From Echinarachnius parma (taxonomy: Eukaryota; Echinodermata; Echinoidea; Clypeasteroida; Echinarachniidae): DNA of 64,000 bases. Location of the stretch: NCBI GenBank assembly GCA_037951105.1, contig JBAMJV010003140.1, positions 1 to 64,000 on the forward strand, in the 5' to 3' direction. The notes under the pieces were generated by a model. It was given only the letters and a program-made list of their open reading frames with translations. It did not search any database and was not told the origin of the DNA. Made by a program: the position numbers and the translations under genes. Position 1 is the first letter of the stretch. Every line of letters begins with the position of its first letter. Shown in pieces: positions 9,396 through 21,700 of this stretch.

Positions 9396-10155
9396 TATAT
9401 GATCGAAGCAAAAAACCGATTTTAAACTACGTACATGCAACTTCCCTTATGACAAATATTCGTATCCCCTCTTTACAGATTGAGGTGGAGAATTCATTGT
9501 TTCAGCGGCGCAAAATGTATATTTCGTTATAGGATTTTTTAAAAAGGATTTTAAAGTAGGATATTGTCATGATCGTATAAACAAACCTTTAGAAACTAGA
9601 TTAACGTCCATTAGAATGATCTCAACATAAAGATAATTGCCTTCTTTATGGGTATTATGGGATTCATGCAGTGATTGGTACTATTATAATAATGGTTTCA
9701 TTCGTGCAGAGAATAATGTGCATTTCGTGCCTTTGGTGATTTAAAGTGGGATAGTTAATGATCGAAGGAACGACAATCTTTTTTAAAAAGATATATTTTC
9801 CTTCAATTAGATCTAACCAGAACGGATTGTATTCCTTATCTAAAGGTGGACAGTGAAGAGTTTTTAATCAGTGATGGGTAATTTTTATTTCAGCTGCGCA
9901 GGGAATAACGGACATATCGTGTCTACGTGGAATTAAAAAATGGGATATTTTATCATAAAAAAAACAAAAACGAACCCCTTTGAAAATAGATTTAGTTCCT
10001 TTGTTGTGATCTTACATGTTCTTTTTTATGTTTGAAATATAAGTGGGTTCTATGCAGCGATGGGTGATAATGGCTTCAACGGCGCAACAAACATAATGAC
10101 AATTTCGTGTCTCTGGTGATTTAAACTGGGGTATTTTATGAGCGAAGAAAAGGGG
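9396..10155. repeat. Degenerate satellite, ~190-base period
   Basis: Four to five units. The landmark TTTCA-CGGCGCA-ATTTCGTG recurs near 9500, 9694, 9889 and 10073, and each unit later has GATTTAAA, a GGGATATT-type motif and ATGATCGAAG. Spacing is about 184-195 bases. Confidence 0.7.
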
Positions 10156-10667
10156 AACATTCACACGGGTGCCCTGGTATAAAACTTACTTACTTTGATA
10201 TATGGGATGTAAACAGACTCGTTTGGGAATTAGAGTAACGAGTTGGTGCTCCCGTTAGCAAATGATCAAATCGTGGACATCATGAAAAACAGTGGGTATA
10301 AAGCTGCACAACACCCTCTTTATCACGAAATAGAATGGACACCGTGACAAGAGAGGATAAAGACGGCATCACACTCTATCACGAAATAGGATGAAATGTG
10401 TCGACGTGTCCTAGTTGGCCTTAATCTATTCTTTCGCGCAATAACTAGACATCTAGAACGACCGATGTTCTTCGTGGCATGAGACATGAGAGAAAAGTAG
10501 AAACTAGACACGGAATAATGTGAACATCTACACATCGATACTTCAGGGGGCCCCCTAGGTAGGACATGAAGCTAATGGTTTCAATGTTCCTTTGCCAACG
10601 CGAAAGGTAAAATGCCTATCTTGATACGAAAAGCGTAGCCAGGTACAACTAAGATAGACCGGGATCC

Positions 10668-10687
10668 GGGGGGGGGGGGGGGGGGGG
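10668..10687 (+). repeat. Poly(G) tract
   Basis: About 18-20 consecutive Gs. A second G-rich tract lies at 10936-10960. The surrounding 10160-11270 has no gene that I can support. Confidence 0.85.
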
Positions 10688-11320
10688 CTAACGAAGGGGT
10701 ACACTATTGCTCATGAGGGGATAAGATGAGCTCAAATCAAGCATTGTAATTATGGTTGTTGTTTTCTTTTTGTATTTCTTTGGGAACATGGTCATGCACG
10801 GGCACGATAGGGGGACACGATGGGGGCACTGTTTTAAATGAAGATGACCTCAAATCGAGCGTTGTGTGATAACAACATTAATCTTTTATTTCGTTGACCA
10901 CACCAAGAACATGCGGGGGAACGATTAGGGAGAAGGGGGGGGGGGGGGGGGGGGAGGGGGTACGGTGTAGGTGCAAGAATCTCGACAGAGATGCTATCTG
11001 CCTTCTTGCCCTCCTCGTAGCTACACCGCTACCTCGTTCCTCCTCACAATCACCGTATAATAATAATATATTGCTCATTTACTCGCCGTTCATTGCGGGG
11101 GTGTTTGTTGTAATGTTAAGATGTGCCCAAAAGACACATTTTGTGAGAAGAACAATTACCGAAGGTACACAAGGAGGGAAATAATAGCCGAATTGGGTCC
11201 ACCGTTTGAAGAACATTGCGCTAATGCTGCCGGGCATTATATCCTGTAACAACATACACTCCTCATAATGTTTCGAATTATCACCAGGTTGGTTCTCTCG
11301 ACTGCGACGAAGTGTGATTT

Positions 11321-11505
11321 AAGTTCCACTTCAAGCAATATAGACCATTTAGTGCCGTTTAGGGTTCGCCAAATATATACCTATAAGTACCTTTTCAAAC
11401 ATACCGACCATTTAGTGACGTTTAGCATTCGCCAAATAAATATAAGTTCCACTTCAAGCAAATTATAGTCCATTAAGACTAGTGTCGTTTAGGATTCGCC
11501 AAATG
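11321..11505. repeat. Three-unit tandem repeat, ~63-75 bases
   Basis: Units contain AGTTCCACTTCAAGCAA and GTTTAGGATTCGCCAAAT-type motifs (near 11345, 11408 and 11481). They are diverged and non-coding. The following 11520-12060 has nothing recognisable apart from a G-rich patch at 11815-11835. Confidence 0.7.
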
Positions 11506-12079
11506 AGAAGGAGTCAGTAAGCTCATCAATTTATATTCGTCTTGTTCTTTTGAATGTTCTTCGCCAAATCTTTTTTTGTTTACATTGACTAAAACCTTTT
11601 CATTGGAAAAATACTTTTTTGGTGGTAAGTGTCTATCTTCTTTTCTGTCGTTTCTTTTAATTTAACGTAATTATTTTTAATATGCTTATCATGGCGAGGC
11701 GTCTATACTCGTAAGCATAATGTAGTCTATACAGACAAAATAAATATTCGTCTCAAGTCATGATATCTATACGTTTACATTCATGGGGGCAGGGAGGCGC
11801 ACCAAAAATATCAAGAGTGGGGGTGGGGGGTGGGTACAACTGCCAACCTCATTTGCCACAGTACATCGCCACTGCTTACCATGCCTATACTTGAGTGATG
11901 TAGTGGATTCCTTATTCTTTCGTCTCTTTACCCAAATAGGTTTGTCTTTCTCCATCACTAGGAATATATGTTATATAGCCCTTAGAACCTGAGCTGACAT
12001 CTTAATGGCGTTGGCCCGGATATTTATGTCGCAAGGAAAAGGGTGTGCAAATATAAAGACGCCAACTGAGTCGGCCAAT

Positions 12080-12720
12080 TTTTACGGCTCCTCTTTCATC
12101 TAACTCATGATTCTTGAACGTTACCAAGATACTCTTGAGAAAAAAGAAAATACATCGCGATTTTAACCTTTACAGTATAGGACAATAGTATAGGGTTTCG
12201 CCAACAACAAAAATAACAACAACAACAACAACAACAACACGCTTACGCGCAGAGTTGTCCTATTTCATGCCCGTTTCATGCCAGGATTATCGAACTTTAC
12301 TGACAGAATCAATAGAAAACGCTATCGCGATTATAACATATAACAATAGGAAATTGTTTCACAAAAACAACAACAACTCAAAGCAAAACAAAATCACCAA
12401 AGTAATAACTTAAAACGTCAGGATTCTCGAACATTATCAACATAGCAGTAATAAAAACCAATACAACGACTTTAACAAAGGGAAAATGTTATGTAAATAA
12501 GACGGGGAGGTGGCTAATTTTCATGCCCACCCCCTTCATCGTAACTTTTTCCTTGGAATCTCAAATTAGAAGAAAACAACATCACGATTTTTACCATAAA
12601 CTATTTAAAAAAAAAGGAAAAAGATGCCAACTAAGGTTAGTCGGCCCATACGATCCTTTTCTATTTCTATTAAAGGATTCTGGAATATTTTCAACATTAC
12701 AAGGAAAGGTTTAGTTATTG
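12080..12720. repeat. Degenerate satellite, ~130-170-base period
   Basis: Five diverged units marked by GATTCTTGAACGTTACC, GATTATCGAACTTTACT, GATTCTCGAACATTATC, a decayed copy and GATTCTGGAATATTTTC (near 12108, 12280, 12418, 12545 and 12674). Most are followed by CATCGCGATTTTAACC-like sequence. CAA repeats sit at 12205-12240. Confidence 0.6.
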
Positions 12721-12943
12721 GACCAAGACCGCTCACACGATGCGGTTTACCTTTTGTTAAAGTACTATAGAGATCTTAAAAGATCGGAAGTTGCACCGTG
12801 TTTCATGCCGTGAAAGAGCAGAACTCTTCTCGTGGAAAACCGACTTAAAGTGATCTATTCTGACGTCATAAGATTTTCCAAAAGGGATATTTGAGACATC
12901 AACGTCTAATCGTAATATATATCATTGTAAGATTCTTCTGAAT

Positions 12944-13214
12944 CAGGCCCGTAGCCAGGGGGTGCGTACGCACCCCCCCCCCCCGCCCACAAATTCAGAA
13001 AGGTCCACTTTTTATCGGTCTCGGCCATCCAAACCTAGATGGTCTCGGTCTTTGGCCACGATTGGTCTTCGCGACGACCCCCCCCCCCCGGCTTATACAA
13101 CACAACCAGCGGTCTCGGCCTCGGCCACGATCGGTCTCTGTCCCGTTCCTGTAAATTACGCACCCCCTCCCCACCCACCCCCCTTAAAAAAAAAAAAAAT
13201 CGGCTACGGGCCTG
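12944..13214. mobile_element. hAT-like MITE with CAGGCCCGTAGCC ends
   Basis: 271 bases with 13-base terminal inverted repeats: CAGGCCCGTAGCC at the left and GGCTACGGGCCTG at the right. CAG-GGCGTAGCC-type termini are typical of hAT elements. No matching target duplication is visible. The interior is C-rich (runs at 12971-12983 and 13077-13088) with three degenerate CGGTCTCGGCC repeats. ORFs inside are low-complexity. Confidence 0.7.
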
Positions 13215-13261
13215 TAGTTATAGAAATAGAACACTGTTACCTTGTGAAAAAGTGAAAATTA

Positions 13262-13480
13262 ATAAAAGATTGTATCACCTACTGTCCATTGATTTTGACT
13301 ACAATCGAAAAGCGTTACGAACGCTTTTCATTCAATTGTAAATATCTCCGAAATTTGGGAGACTTTTGTCAATCAAAACTCATTTCATTCTTCTGTCAAC
13401 ATAATCCAAACACAGACAAGGAACAAGGAATGGAAGCTCCAAGTGATTTTGGTTGAATCTGATAAAGTTAATGGACCACC
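13262..13480 (+). repeat. Interspersed repeat D, copy 1
   Basis: Shares ACTACAATCGAAAAGCG, AAATATCTCCG, CATTTCATTCTTCTGT and a GGAAGCTCC segment with 21478-21700. This copy has an extra AAAAGCGTT-ACG-AACGCTTTT hairpin. It abuts the TTAA that opens the next family C MITE. Confidence 0.75.
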
Positions 13481-13484
13481 TTAA

Positions 13485-13910
13485 AGGGAACCAACACCAA
13501 CATAATATTCTTATATAATGAAAGGTAAAATTGTTAGTAGTCTATTCCACCAACAAGTTTAGAAAATAGGTTTCCAGGCAAATTATATAATTGGGAAAGT
13601 CATCACCATCTTAAAGTATGTGTTCACGGGTCTGCAGACGAAGAATATAGATGTATTGTCTATAGGACGAACGCATCATCCGTGATTCTATTGTCTCCAA
13701 ACGTATACGCATGAATCGAATCTGCGCGCTCACAGACGCTTGGCGCATACGGAACCATGAGGCCATGTTTGTTCCGTAAGTGGTGAGAATGAATGAATTG
13801 TATTGTTTATGAATTACACAACCGTCTACAAAGCGTTGGGCATCTTTTTAATATCAAACAACGGTACCAAAACATATAATTATGTGTTGTTCTTTGCCTG
13901 TCGCTCCTCT
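13485..13910 (-). mobile_element. MITE family C copy
   Basis: 426 bases between TTAA sites (13481-13484, 13911-13914). Starts AGGGAACCAACACC. The interior has ACGCATGAATCG, GGAACCATGAGGCC, ATTACACAACCGTC and ACGGTACCAAAACATATAA. The ORF running out of it resembles the one at the window's right end only because both cross family C. Confidence 0.85.
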
Positions 13911-14331
13911 TTAATGGTTATGATTTATGTTGACCTTTCTAATGTTCGATGTCTCTTCTGGAATCGATCAAGCGCGTTTATTTTCAACTGCAAACGACAT
14001 TTTCCGTTGAAAATCAATAATTCTCAACCACCGAGTGTTCTAATCAATAAAATGACAGTTTGATTTTTTTCCACTGACACTCGCTTGTTCATTCGAAAAG
14101 AGCAATAGTATTGATTAATGAACATTATTTTAACTGAGAGCTAGAAGCATAGTGTCCGATAACTCTGTATTATGAATTCCATGATTAACTCTCTCACAGT
14201 TCGAGTCTCCCACGTAGAACATGCTACTGTTGCTTTTTTGCTGGGCCTGAGATTTCGATCCTAGCAGAATCTTCGTCGGAGGCTAAATGACACAAATGAC
14301 ACGTAGACTGTATAATTATGCTATACATGCA

Positions 14332-14462
14332 CCTGGGTTCCGTTGCAGAAAGACTCGCAATCGATTGTAAAATCAGAAAATGTTCGCATTTGAACCAATC
14401 AGAATATGCGCCGTTTACAATTTTACAATCGATTGCATCTTTTTCTGCAACGGGGCCCTGGA
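14332..14462. mobile_element. Small foldback MITE, GTTGCAGAAA arms
   Basis: The left arm CCGTTGCAGAAAGACTCGCA, then ATCGATTGTAAAAT, is mirrored at the right by ATTTTACAATCGATTGCA and TTTTTCTGCAACGGGGCC. About 45 bases per arm around an AATCAGAA-CCAATCAGAA centre. Non-coding. Confidence 0.75.
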
Positions 14463-14939
14463 CAGTCATGTACGCAAGTAAGACTTAGACGTAATATAAC
14501 CATATAACTTTTATTATAACCATAATAATACCCTAGCAATAAACCCTCAGAGCTATTGCGGTGTTGTCTCTTTTTACCTTCAGAGGTGGCATAATATAGA
14601 AATATAGAGGGGCGAGCTTGCACACATTAAATTGGGAAAGTTCCATTGCTCCTCACCCTTTGCTTTCTAACTATCTTTCGCCGTCGTTTTGGGCACTTCT
14701 TTCTTCGGGTTCAACTTCGCAAATATCACGGTGTCCATCATTCTATACTCTTGCGGAATGGTGGAAATGTCTATGTTAAGAAACCCAAATAACACCACAT
14801 ACCGCACATGATAATTATTTAGCAGTGCAGAGTGTGTGCAAACTAATACATGACTGTGACATTTTCTTAATGTTCTTAATTTAAAGGAGGGTATTTTCCC
14901 CCTATTACCGCCTTCGCTCCCGATGTCTGACCACATGAA

Positions 14940-15420
14940 CTACTTCGATGACTATTTCCGACCACACCACGTCTTCTTGATTGACATCTAAGATGATTGC
15001 TAAAACAGCTAAACGGTTACTCTACAGCTCGATACCTCACCAGCCAACAAGTCTCTTTTCAGTCCGATATTGACAATGTCCACAATGTCCACAGCAGTCA
15101 ATACGTTTCTATTTACTGATATATTGACATGATAGCAATGCTGACGATTAACACATCAGTCGATGCTTCTTGAGGTCGATACCGAAGGCTTAGACGATTG
15201 CCAACAAATCCAACAGGTGTCTGTTCGATTCGATGTTGAAAACGCCGGCTATAACCGCATCAGTCAACATTGTCTCTATTCACTTTGATACTGACAACGG
15301 ATAAGATTACTCTCGCGCTTTCAGAAAACTTTGTCGTCAGGTCGTCAACTTTGTTTAATCGATCGATGTTGAGCAAGCTTCCAGCCTAGTCTTATCTGGC
15401 TGACTGTGTTCACAGTCATG
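14940..15420. repeat. Highly degenerate short tandem repeats
   Basis: Recurring but diverged motifs such as CAGTCAATACGT, CAGTCGATGC, CAGTCAACATTG and TCGATACCG or TCGATGTTG, spaced about 60-80 bases. It looks like a decayed satellite. Poly(G) tracts follow at 15504-15520 and 15590-15604. Confidence 0.4.
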
Positions 15421-15604
15421 GCAGTCGGGTGGAAAAGTCCAAACCTAGAAGGGGGCTTATAGAGAGGGGTGAAGGTCAGCATGGTAAGTTTTTCCAATGA
15501 TAGGGGGGGGGGGGGGGGGGTGCACCGGGTTGTAGCTGGTGTGCCAAACAAAATAATATGTCTTTGTTGATTCTTCCTTCGAGAGAGATTGGGGGGGGGG
15601 GGGG

Positions 15605-16703
15605 TTGCTTAAAAATAAAAAAAAATAACATTATCTACCACATGAATAACTGAGCAGTCTTCAGGCCCCACTCAACTCGCGAAACAAGACGATCGATCGT
15701 GGGCATTATACGTGCACCTTAAAACAGTCATGGTTGAACCGGTCGATTGTGGTTTGAACGAAAACCACTAAAGCAGTCGGATGTGAGCCCGACGCCTCTC
15801 ACTTGGCGTCAAACCCTAAAGCTCGACTGTAATCATGGAACCCATTTTGTCTTCGACCACGACTAATATCATAGCATGCTCAAAGCACAATGTCAACCAA
15901 TACACCGGTTTATGCATTGCTGCAGGTCTCGCTCCACTTTAACTCTTTCGTATCAACGATGTCAACGATAAACTGTGCATCATGATTTCCACTAAGCTTC
16001 GGTGTCTGTGGTGACAGGATAGTAGTTAAGCTCGCTAAATCGGTTTGCTGCTAGATTGACGTACCGCAAGTACTACATCCCGTACTTAGAAGCTTCGATC
16101 GAGATGTCATCGCTTCATCCCCATCCATCCGAAATCACATTCAGGGGCACGGCTCGTTTTCGCTCCAAAGAAGGCCCCCGAGCGCGGAGATCAAATCACC
16201 TGAACGATCGAGCATGTACGATAAAATCGCGGCCAATTTACAAGGGGGAAAAGACTCATTTACGCCCACGTTTGCCGGCGGTTTTATCATCATGATCATC
16301 GTTTTATTATCATATTACAATAATAAAGAAGTGATAGGGCTTACGGGTTAATAAGGACAGATGTCCTCCTTGCTGCCAATCCCAATGATTACTTAACTCG
16401 TCTTTTTCCTGTAATATTCTCAACCCTCTCCTTGTTTTACTTCGCTCTATAACCTCGACTTTTTTGTTGTTGTGTATTTTGAATCCCACTCCATATTTAA
16501 GTATTCATGTATTATAATATACTGTTGTTTTATCGTTGTATCGACTTAAAAGCTAACATCCCTTGAGCATTCCGGTTGTAGTGGTGGTATATGTATAAAA
16601 CGGGATAATCATCCCTTGTTTTGATTCATTACTTTTAATTAGATAAATACACGAACAGTTTTACACTACTGGTACATTTCCCTGATAATGGGTATAATAG
16701 TTC
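15605..16703. other. No supported gene
   Basis: Contains a GC-richer stretch (16100-16280) with a 79-codon plus-strand ORF (16056-16295) that is Arg-rich and matches no family I know. No convincing splice or promoter context. Confidence 0.4.
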
Positions 16704-16954
16704 TGGGGGTGTTTCACAAAGATCCTATGTTGAACTTTACTCTAAGTTGGACTTATGGTAAGCCATTTGAAGCTTGGAATAAAGTATATTCGAAACTTTT
16801 CATAAATTGTATATCAAGAACTTGAAGGAATCCCCTTGATAATAGAAAATATTTACGATTTTCTTTACAACATTAGTTCCAAAGAAACTAATGGCTTTCC
16901 GTCCAACGTAGAGTTAGGTTCAACTTAGGATCTTTGTGAACACCCCCTGGTGCT
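16704..16954. mobile_element. MITE with GGGGGTGTTTCACAAAGATC ends
   Basis: The left end GGGGGTGTTTCACAAAGATC is mirrored by GATCTTTGTGAACACCCCC at the right. Inner inverted blocks include GTTGAACTTTACTCTAAGTT against AGAGTTAGGTTCAACTTAG, and TAAGCCATTTG against AATGGCTTT. TAATAGTTC occurs on both sides (16695-16703, 16955-16963), a possible 9-base target duplication. A decayed relative of the arm is visible near 45105-45180. Confidence 0.75.
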
Positions 16955-16960
16955 TAATAG

Positions 16961-17170
16961 TTCGTCGGATCAGATCGGATCAGATCAGATTGGATCGTAT
17001 TGATTTCGTTGGACCTTACAGCCATCTTCATTAGATATGAAGATAGTGATCCGTATCAAATAGCAGATGCTTACCGTACTAGTTCGTCGGATAGGATCGG
17101 ATCGCGTACTGTGTGGTGGGCTTTTCAGCTTTCTTCATTAGATATGAAGGTAGTTTTCCGTATCAAATGA
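16961..17170. repeat. Tandem duplication, ~115-base unit
   Basis: Two units share TTCGTCGGAT, a GGATCGGATC stretch, CTTCATTAGATATGAAG and CCGTATCAAAT (about 16961-17075 and 17080-17170). The first also contains short GGATCAGATC reiterations. TTAGATATGAAG is partly palindromic. Confidence 0.75.
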
Positions 17171-17860
17171 CATAAGACCAATAATGTTAGGGAATGAGTG
17201 CAATAAGTACAGGGAGAAATAAGAATTTCCAAAGTGAAAGTAATGCCATCCTTACATCCTTAGTGTAGTAGTACAAACTGGAACACACTGTTACCTCACT
17301 TCACGAACTTTTGTCTTTTATTCATAATTTTGCAGGAAGGTAATTTTTGTTCAAATGATTTCGTGAAGCTAGTTAGGATTATTGGATACAAAACAGGAGG
17401 CGTTTTTTGCAATGATTTATATAGATAAAAAGCATAAACAATATTTGGTCCATGACAAGCGTTGTGAAAGAAGGGAGGGGGGGGGGGGGGCAATACTTTC
17501 CTAAACTAACAAGAAGCAACACCATCCCTTCTCCCAGCTAATACGTTACTCCCTTTTAAAAGTTAAGATTATACTGAGGGCAAAAGGTAATACATGTACT
17601 TGTATTAGCAACGGCCTAGATAAAATCCATAAACAAAACATTTGATCTTTGGAATTAACATTTTGAAAATTTGATCCAGTTTCTGCCAAGCTTTTGTCAA
17701 AGAGAACACAATATAAGGCAATTTTCAAGATAAAAGGCTCTCATCCTGCTCATGGGTAGCCATTTGAATAATCTAATTCAGCACGTATCCGAACATACCC
17801 TCCCATGTACGTCTTTTTAACATCCAACAATAAATTACGACTAGAACATTTTTAGTTTAA
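17171..17860. other. No gene seen
   Basis: AT-rich unique sequence with one poly(G) tract (17476-17490). ORFs are short and uncharacteristic. Confidence 0.5.
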
Positions 17861-18670
17861 AAATGATTTAATGACGTCTCGCTGGAGCTTGTGCTGGTAA
17901 CGCAAATGTTGACGTATAATTGATAAACATCCATCCATCACAATCCATTATCAAAGTCCACTCTGATTCTAAAAGTCGGGGAGAGACCGTATCTCTCTCT
18001 CTTTTGTTAAACAAATCTCGTGGTAGTCATTAAAAATTCGCTAAATATGTCGTGTAAAAGCATCCAAATATTTTAGGTTACAGTTGGCATTCAGATGATT
18101 ACCATTTTGAGAAGGAAAATCGAGTTATTGATTATATGACGTCACACAATTGTGTTTATAATAACGTGAACTTATAAATAATATGTCTCGAACAAAAAAT
18201 ATAAATATTTTAAATAACTTGGATTTCATGTGATGTCAAATAATTACCATTTTAACGTGGAAATCGAGTTTGAAATTATTTCATGACGTCGAGCTTGTGG
18301 TGGTAACGTTAATGTTGACGTTTTATTGATAAACATCCATCCATCACAATCGAATCAGCGTCCACTTTGATTCTGGATGACGACAAAATTGTACTTCCTT
18401 TTTCAAAAATCTCGTGGTAGACTTTAAAGAGCCGCTTATAATATGTCATGGAAAAGCCTTTAAATAACTGAACGGTTGATGATCACCATTTAAAGTGGAA
18501 ATCGAGTTTGTATTGATTTCATGACGTCTCAAGCGTGAATGTCTAAATAATGTCTTGAAAAAGTTTCTATGAATATTCCTACTAAATTGATTTGTCATTG
18601 CTTGTGATTACAAATTAATGACAACTTAAAGGTGGAAATCGAGTTTCCGTTGAATTAATAGTGACACGTT
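17860..18670. repeat. Degenerate satellite with ATGACGTC and ATCGAGTTT motifs
   Basis: Two ~380-base units plus partial ones. Shared landmarks are GGTAACG, AATGTTGACGT, GATAAACATCCATCCATCAC, AATCTCGTGGTAG, TACCATTTTGA-type segments, GAAATCGAGTTT and ATTTCATGACGTC. The GAAATCGAGTTT segment appears at least four times. Repeated TGACGTC cores resemble CRE half-palindromes but are simply part of the unit. Confidence 0.7.
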
Positions 18671-19078
18671 GATAAACAAACACCTGAAACATGACAACCT
18701 CAAGCGTCCGGTCTTCCAAACGTATCATTTCGAATTCGGGGAAAGGACGAATCCCCTTTTTGAAATATCTGACGTCCAGAAGGCAGCAGGCCGACGTAGA
18801 TTGTGGGGATTGTCTCTGACTGGGGGTTTCCTTCCATTCTCAAAGCTTAGTGTTGACTCGAGAATACTGTGGTCACGAATGATTTATTTTGTTTGTGTGT
18901 AGTAATATATATGAAGCAGAAGGAACCATAATTATATGTTTTTCTTTCGTTTTGATATAGAGTGTGCATGCCATTTATATGTGATTTACAACCACCCGAT
19001 ACTTGCTTGCAACTGAGCTATCTGCTTTATAGACAGCATGGAAGATGGATTCGTTATGTACATTTTTATACATTTCCA

Positions 19079-19162
19079 ACATGTGGTCTGATCACAACAA
19101 TACACATATTTATCAACCATTCATCACTTTTTGCACATGTCAAACAAAGTTACTAGTTCCTT
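19079..19162 (+). mobile_element. MITE family B, right-end fragment
   Basis: Carries CAACAATACACAT, CAACCATTCATCACTTTTTG, ACATGTCAAACAAAGTTACT and ends before TTAA (19163-19166). The rest of the element is missing. Confidence 0.75.
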
Positions 19163-19274
19163 TTAACCTTTCGACAAGGCATCACGTCTAATTGTAAGAA
19201 ACGGCAGCTAAAAGAATAGGTAGCTGCCGATGCGTAGTCGCGTTCGCCAGTTGTTCCTGACAGTTATTAATATC

Positions 19275-19431
19275 CAGGGGCCGCGGAACCACGGGGGCTG
19301 GGGGGCTGCAGCGCCCCCCCCCCCCCATTTTTGGGCTTAAAACAAAGAAATACATAAGCATAAAATAATAAATTATATAACAATTCAAATGTGGTCAGCC
19401 CCCCACTTTCAAAACCTTTCCGCGGCCCCTG
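19275..19431. mobile_element. Short MITE with CAGGGGCCGCGGAA ends, 5-base duplication
   Basis: 157 bases. The left end CAGGGGCCGCGGAA is mirrored by TTCCGCGGCCCCTG, and ATATC flanks both sides exactly. The interior has GGGGGGCTG against CAGCCCCCC and a C run. The CAG start and 5-base duplication fit a hAT-like element, though most hAT elements make 8-base duplications. Confidence 0.8.
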
Positions 19432-19596
19432 ATATCTGAGACTCGTGCCTCGTCAAAAGGCTATTAAATGCGACCTTTGCCTATGAACACTAATCTTTGG
19501 GGCGGACTGTAAAACAATGATATCAGAAACTTACTCACGATATCACGCAACCTTACAAGGGGGTTGCAAATCGCAAGGGTACACCCGGATAGACCC

Positions 19597-19609
19597 CCCC
19601 CCCCCCCCA
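19597..19609 (+). repeat. Poly(C) tract
   Basis: C run followed by AAACAAAC repeats. A poly(G) run lies 175 bases later (19783-19801), so the two could pair. ORFs between are low-complexity. Confidence 0.7.
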
Positions 19610-20304
19610 CCCCCAAAACAAACAAACACATAAACAACAACAAAAGAAACAAACAAACAAACTCACATTGGAAAACATAAATGAGGGCAACATCCTGTGC
19701 CAAAAACGATACAAAAAAAATTGCCATTGCTCTCTCTTTTTTGTTTACCGGTACTTTAAAGGGGTCGAAATGTCGGATTGGAGGGGGGGGGGGGGGGGGG
19801 TGCCCCATAAAGCTATACGTCACAGCAATCGTACTATTGGAGTTAACTCTCAAAGGTCAAGGCGATCAAAGGAACACAACGTTTACTCGCCAAACGATAA
19901 ATTAGCGTTCAATTGTGCTAACTTGACAACGCTGGTGACCTCTAAGAGAAAATAACGAGTTACCCAGTTGGCGCCAGAATTTCCCACCCAATGTACATGC
20001 ACCCTCTATTTAATATTACAGTGTTGAGTTTGGAAGGTAAAAGTGAATGTAAATTTTTGGAAGGGAGCATTGCGGGAAGGGGGTCTGCATGCCTCTAAAT
20101 TAAAACTGAAACACACAAACATACATTTCATTATACATTTATAATATCCCCTTTGGGGGAGGAAGACTGACTTAAGTCTGGCGCCTTTTTCAACCTACGC
20201 TAGTTGATGCATTATGTTGTTTGACCGGGTGGATGGCATTGTCACGTTATCCTTTGATGAGTGAACTTGTTACTTTTATTATACCTCTGACCTTTCCAGA
20301 TGAC

Positions 20305-20460
20305 TGGCATTATATGTGTGTGTTTGTGTGAATGCATGTACGTTTGTGTCAATTTATGGGTATGGGTTTGGGTGTGTGTTTGTAAGTGTGTGTGCGTGTG
20401 TGTGTGTGTTTGTATATAGGTGTAGGTGTATGTGTGTGTGTGTGTGTGGAGGGGGGGGGG
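20305..20460 (+). repeat. Imperfect TG repeat ending in poly(G)
   Basis: A TGTGTGTTTG-type stretch with interruptions, then a purer TG run and GGAGGGGGGGGGGG. The TG-then-G arrangement recurs at 22366-22531. Confidence 0.85.
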
Positions 20461-20469
20461 GCTTATTCA

Positions 20470-21470
20470 GTCGAGGACAGATTAAAGGAACGAATCCCTC
20501 GAGCAATACGACTGCCCTTGCATTAAGATCGATAGTACTCGTATCGTACTTCTTCGTGGTCAAACCCCGAATTTATGTCTCATTTTATCAAACGTCATGG
20601 TGTGAAGAAAAATAAGATACAAAAGTGTTAGAGGACAATATTTGAATATTTTGTCTACATTATATTCTTCGTTCATGGAAAATACGTGACAAAAGAAGAG
20701 TTGACGAGACTGATCATCACAAATATCATAACCTCGAGCCGAATCACAGATCGTCGGCTTTGCTTCGAAAGCAAATTCAATAATATTATTGGTGTGGTAT
20801 ATAAAAGCAGGAATGAGACGCGACTAATAATAACCAGAACAGGATGAGGGGCTTTTTGTTTATCACAGTTGCACCTTAATAAATCAAATATTACCTTCAT
20901 CTTTCTATCAATTTTCCTATCAGTGATTCCGACGTGATCAGGTTACAGGTTAGGTTCGATAGTCTCGTCAATGACATCGAGCGTTTATTTTTCGAGCATT
21001 ATATTACGTGCCATTAGGGGCCCCAAATCATGTCTTGATCAGATCTGCCAGTGATGATTTCATAACGCGTTAGATCTTCGTGCCATCGCGCGCCCAGAAT
21101 TCAATTCGAGCTGACGAGTTGCATCATTATAATTTATCGAATTAATCAGACGTCACAGAACAACCGTATTTGATCTCCCACCCGAGTAAGTATTTACTGC
21201 ATTTATTTCATCTTTTTAGTCGGCAGTCACGTCCATACGAATTTTCTTCCAAATATGTTATATGTTATACATAAAACATGTAGCCGAAATCGTCAGTTAT
21301 TTATGTCTATTATGGTAGCCAATGTTTTACAACAATATGATGTATGTTGCACACTTTCGTCTGTTATTGTTTTATATGTGTCCATATACCACGACCATTG
21401 TAAGGTTCTTCTGAATAATGTTTGATAATTTTACTGTTTACCTTTAATGAAAAAAAAAGAGAACATTCAT
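20470..21470. other. No supported gene; possible splice donor at 21186
   Basis: Around 20990-21185 CpG is somewhat commoner, and a CCCGA then GTAAGTATT sequence at 21181-21194 is a good donor match. With no ATG or acceptor tied to it, I treat it as a weak hint of a 5' UTR exon. Confidence 0.2.
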
Positions 21471-21477
21471 GCAAAAT

Positions 21478-21700
21478 TTGTATCACCTATTGCTCATTGA
21501 TTTGGACTACAATCGAAAAGCGCCCCGGAAGGCATCTCAATACAAACGCTAAATATCTCCGTAATTTAGGGTACATTTGACAAATCTAAACCCATTTCAT
21601 TATTCTGTTACCATAACCAAAACAACAAGGACTATGGGAAAGCTGGAAGCTCCGAGTGACTTTTGTTGAATTTGACAAATATAATGGATCACTTTAACAC
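21478..21700 (+). repeat. Interspersed repeat D, copy 2
   Basis: Same landmarks as 13262-13480 (ACTACAATCGAAAAGCG, AAATATCTCCG, CCCATTTCATTATTCTGT, TGGAAGCTCCGAGTGACTTT), ending AATGGATCACTTTAA. It lacks the extra hairpin of copy 1. Confidence 0.75.

Noticed and set aside
13803..14063. ORF resembling one at 63269-63580 (shared MNYTT and NGTK motifs)
   Set aside because: The similarity comes from both crossing family C MITEs, not from a gene family.
14667..14936. 89-codon minus-strand ORF starting MWSDIGSEGG
   Set aside because: No recognised domain, no splice or promoter context, and a length plausible by chance. Not strong enough to list as a gene.
16056..16295. 79-codon Arg-rich ORF in a GC-richer patch
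   Set aside because: No family match or supporting signals. Left as a comment in the regional note.
17860..18670. Cluster of TGACGTC sites as a CREB-regulated enhancer
   Set aside because: The sites are part of the satellite unit and recur with it. There is no independent evidence of regulation.
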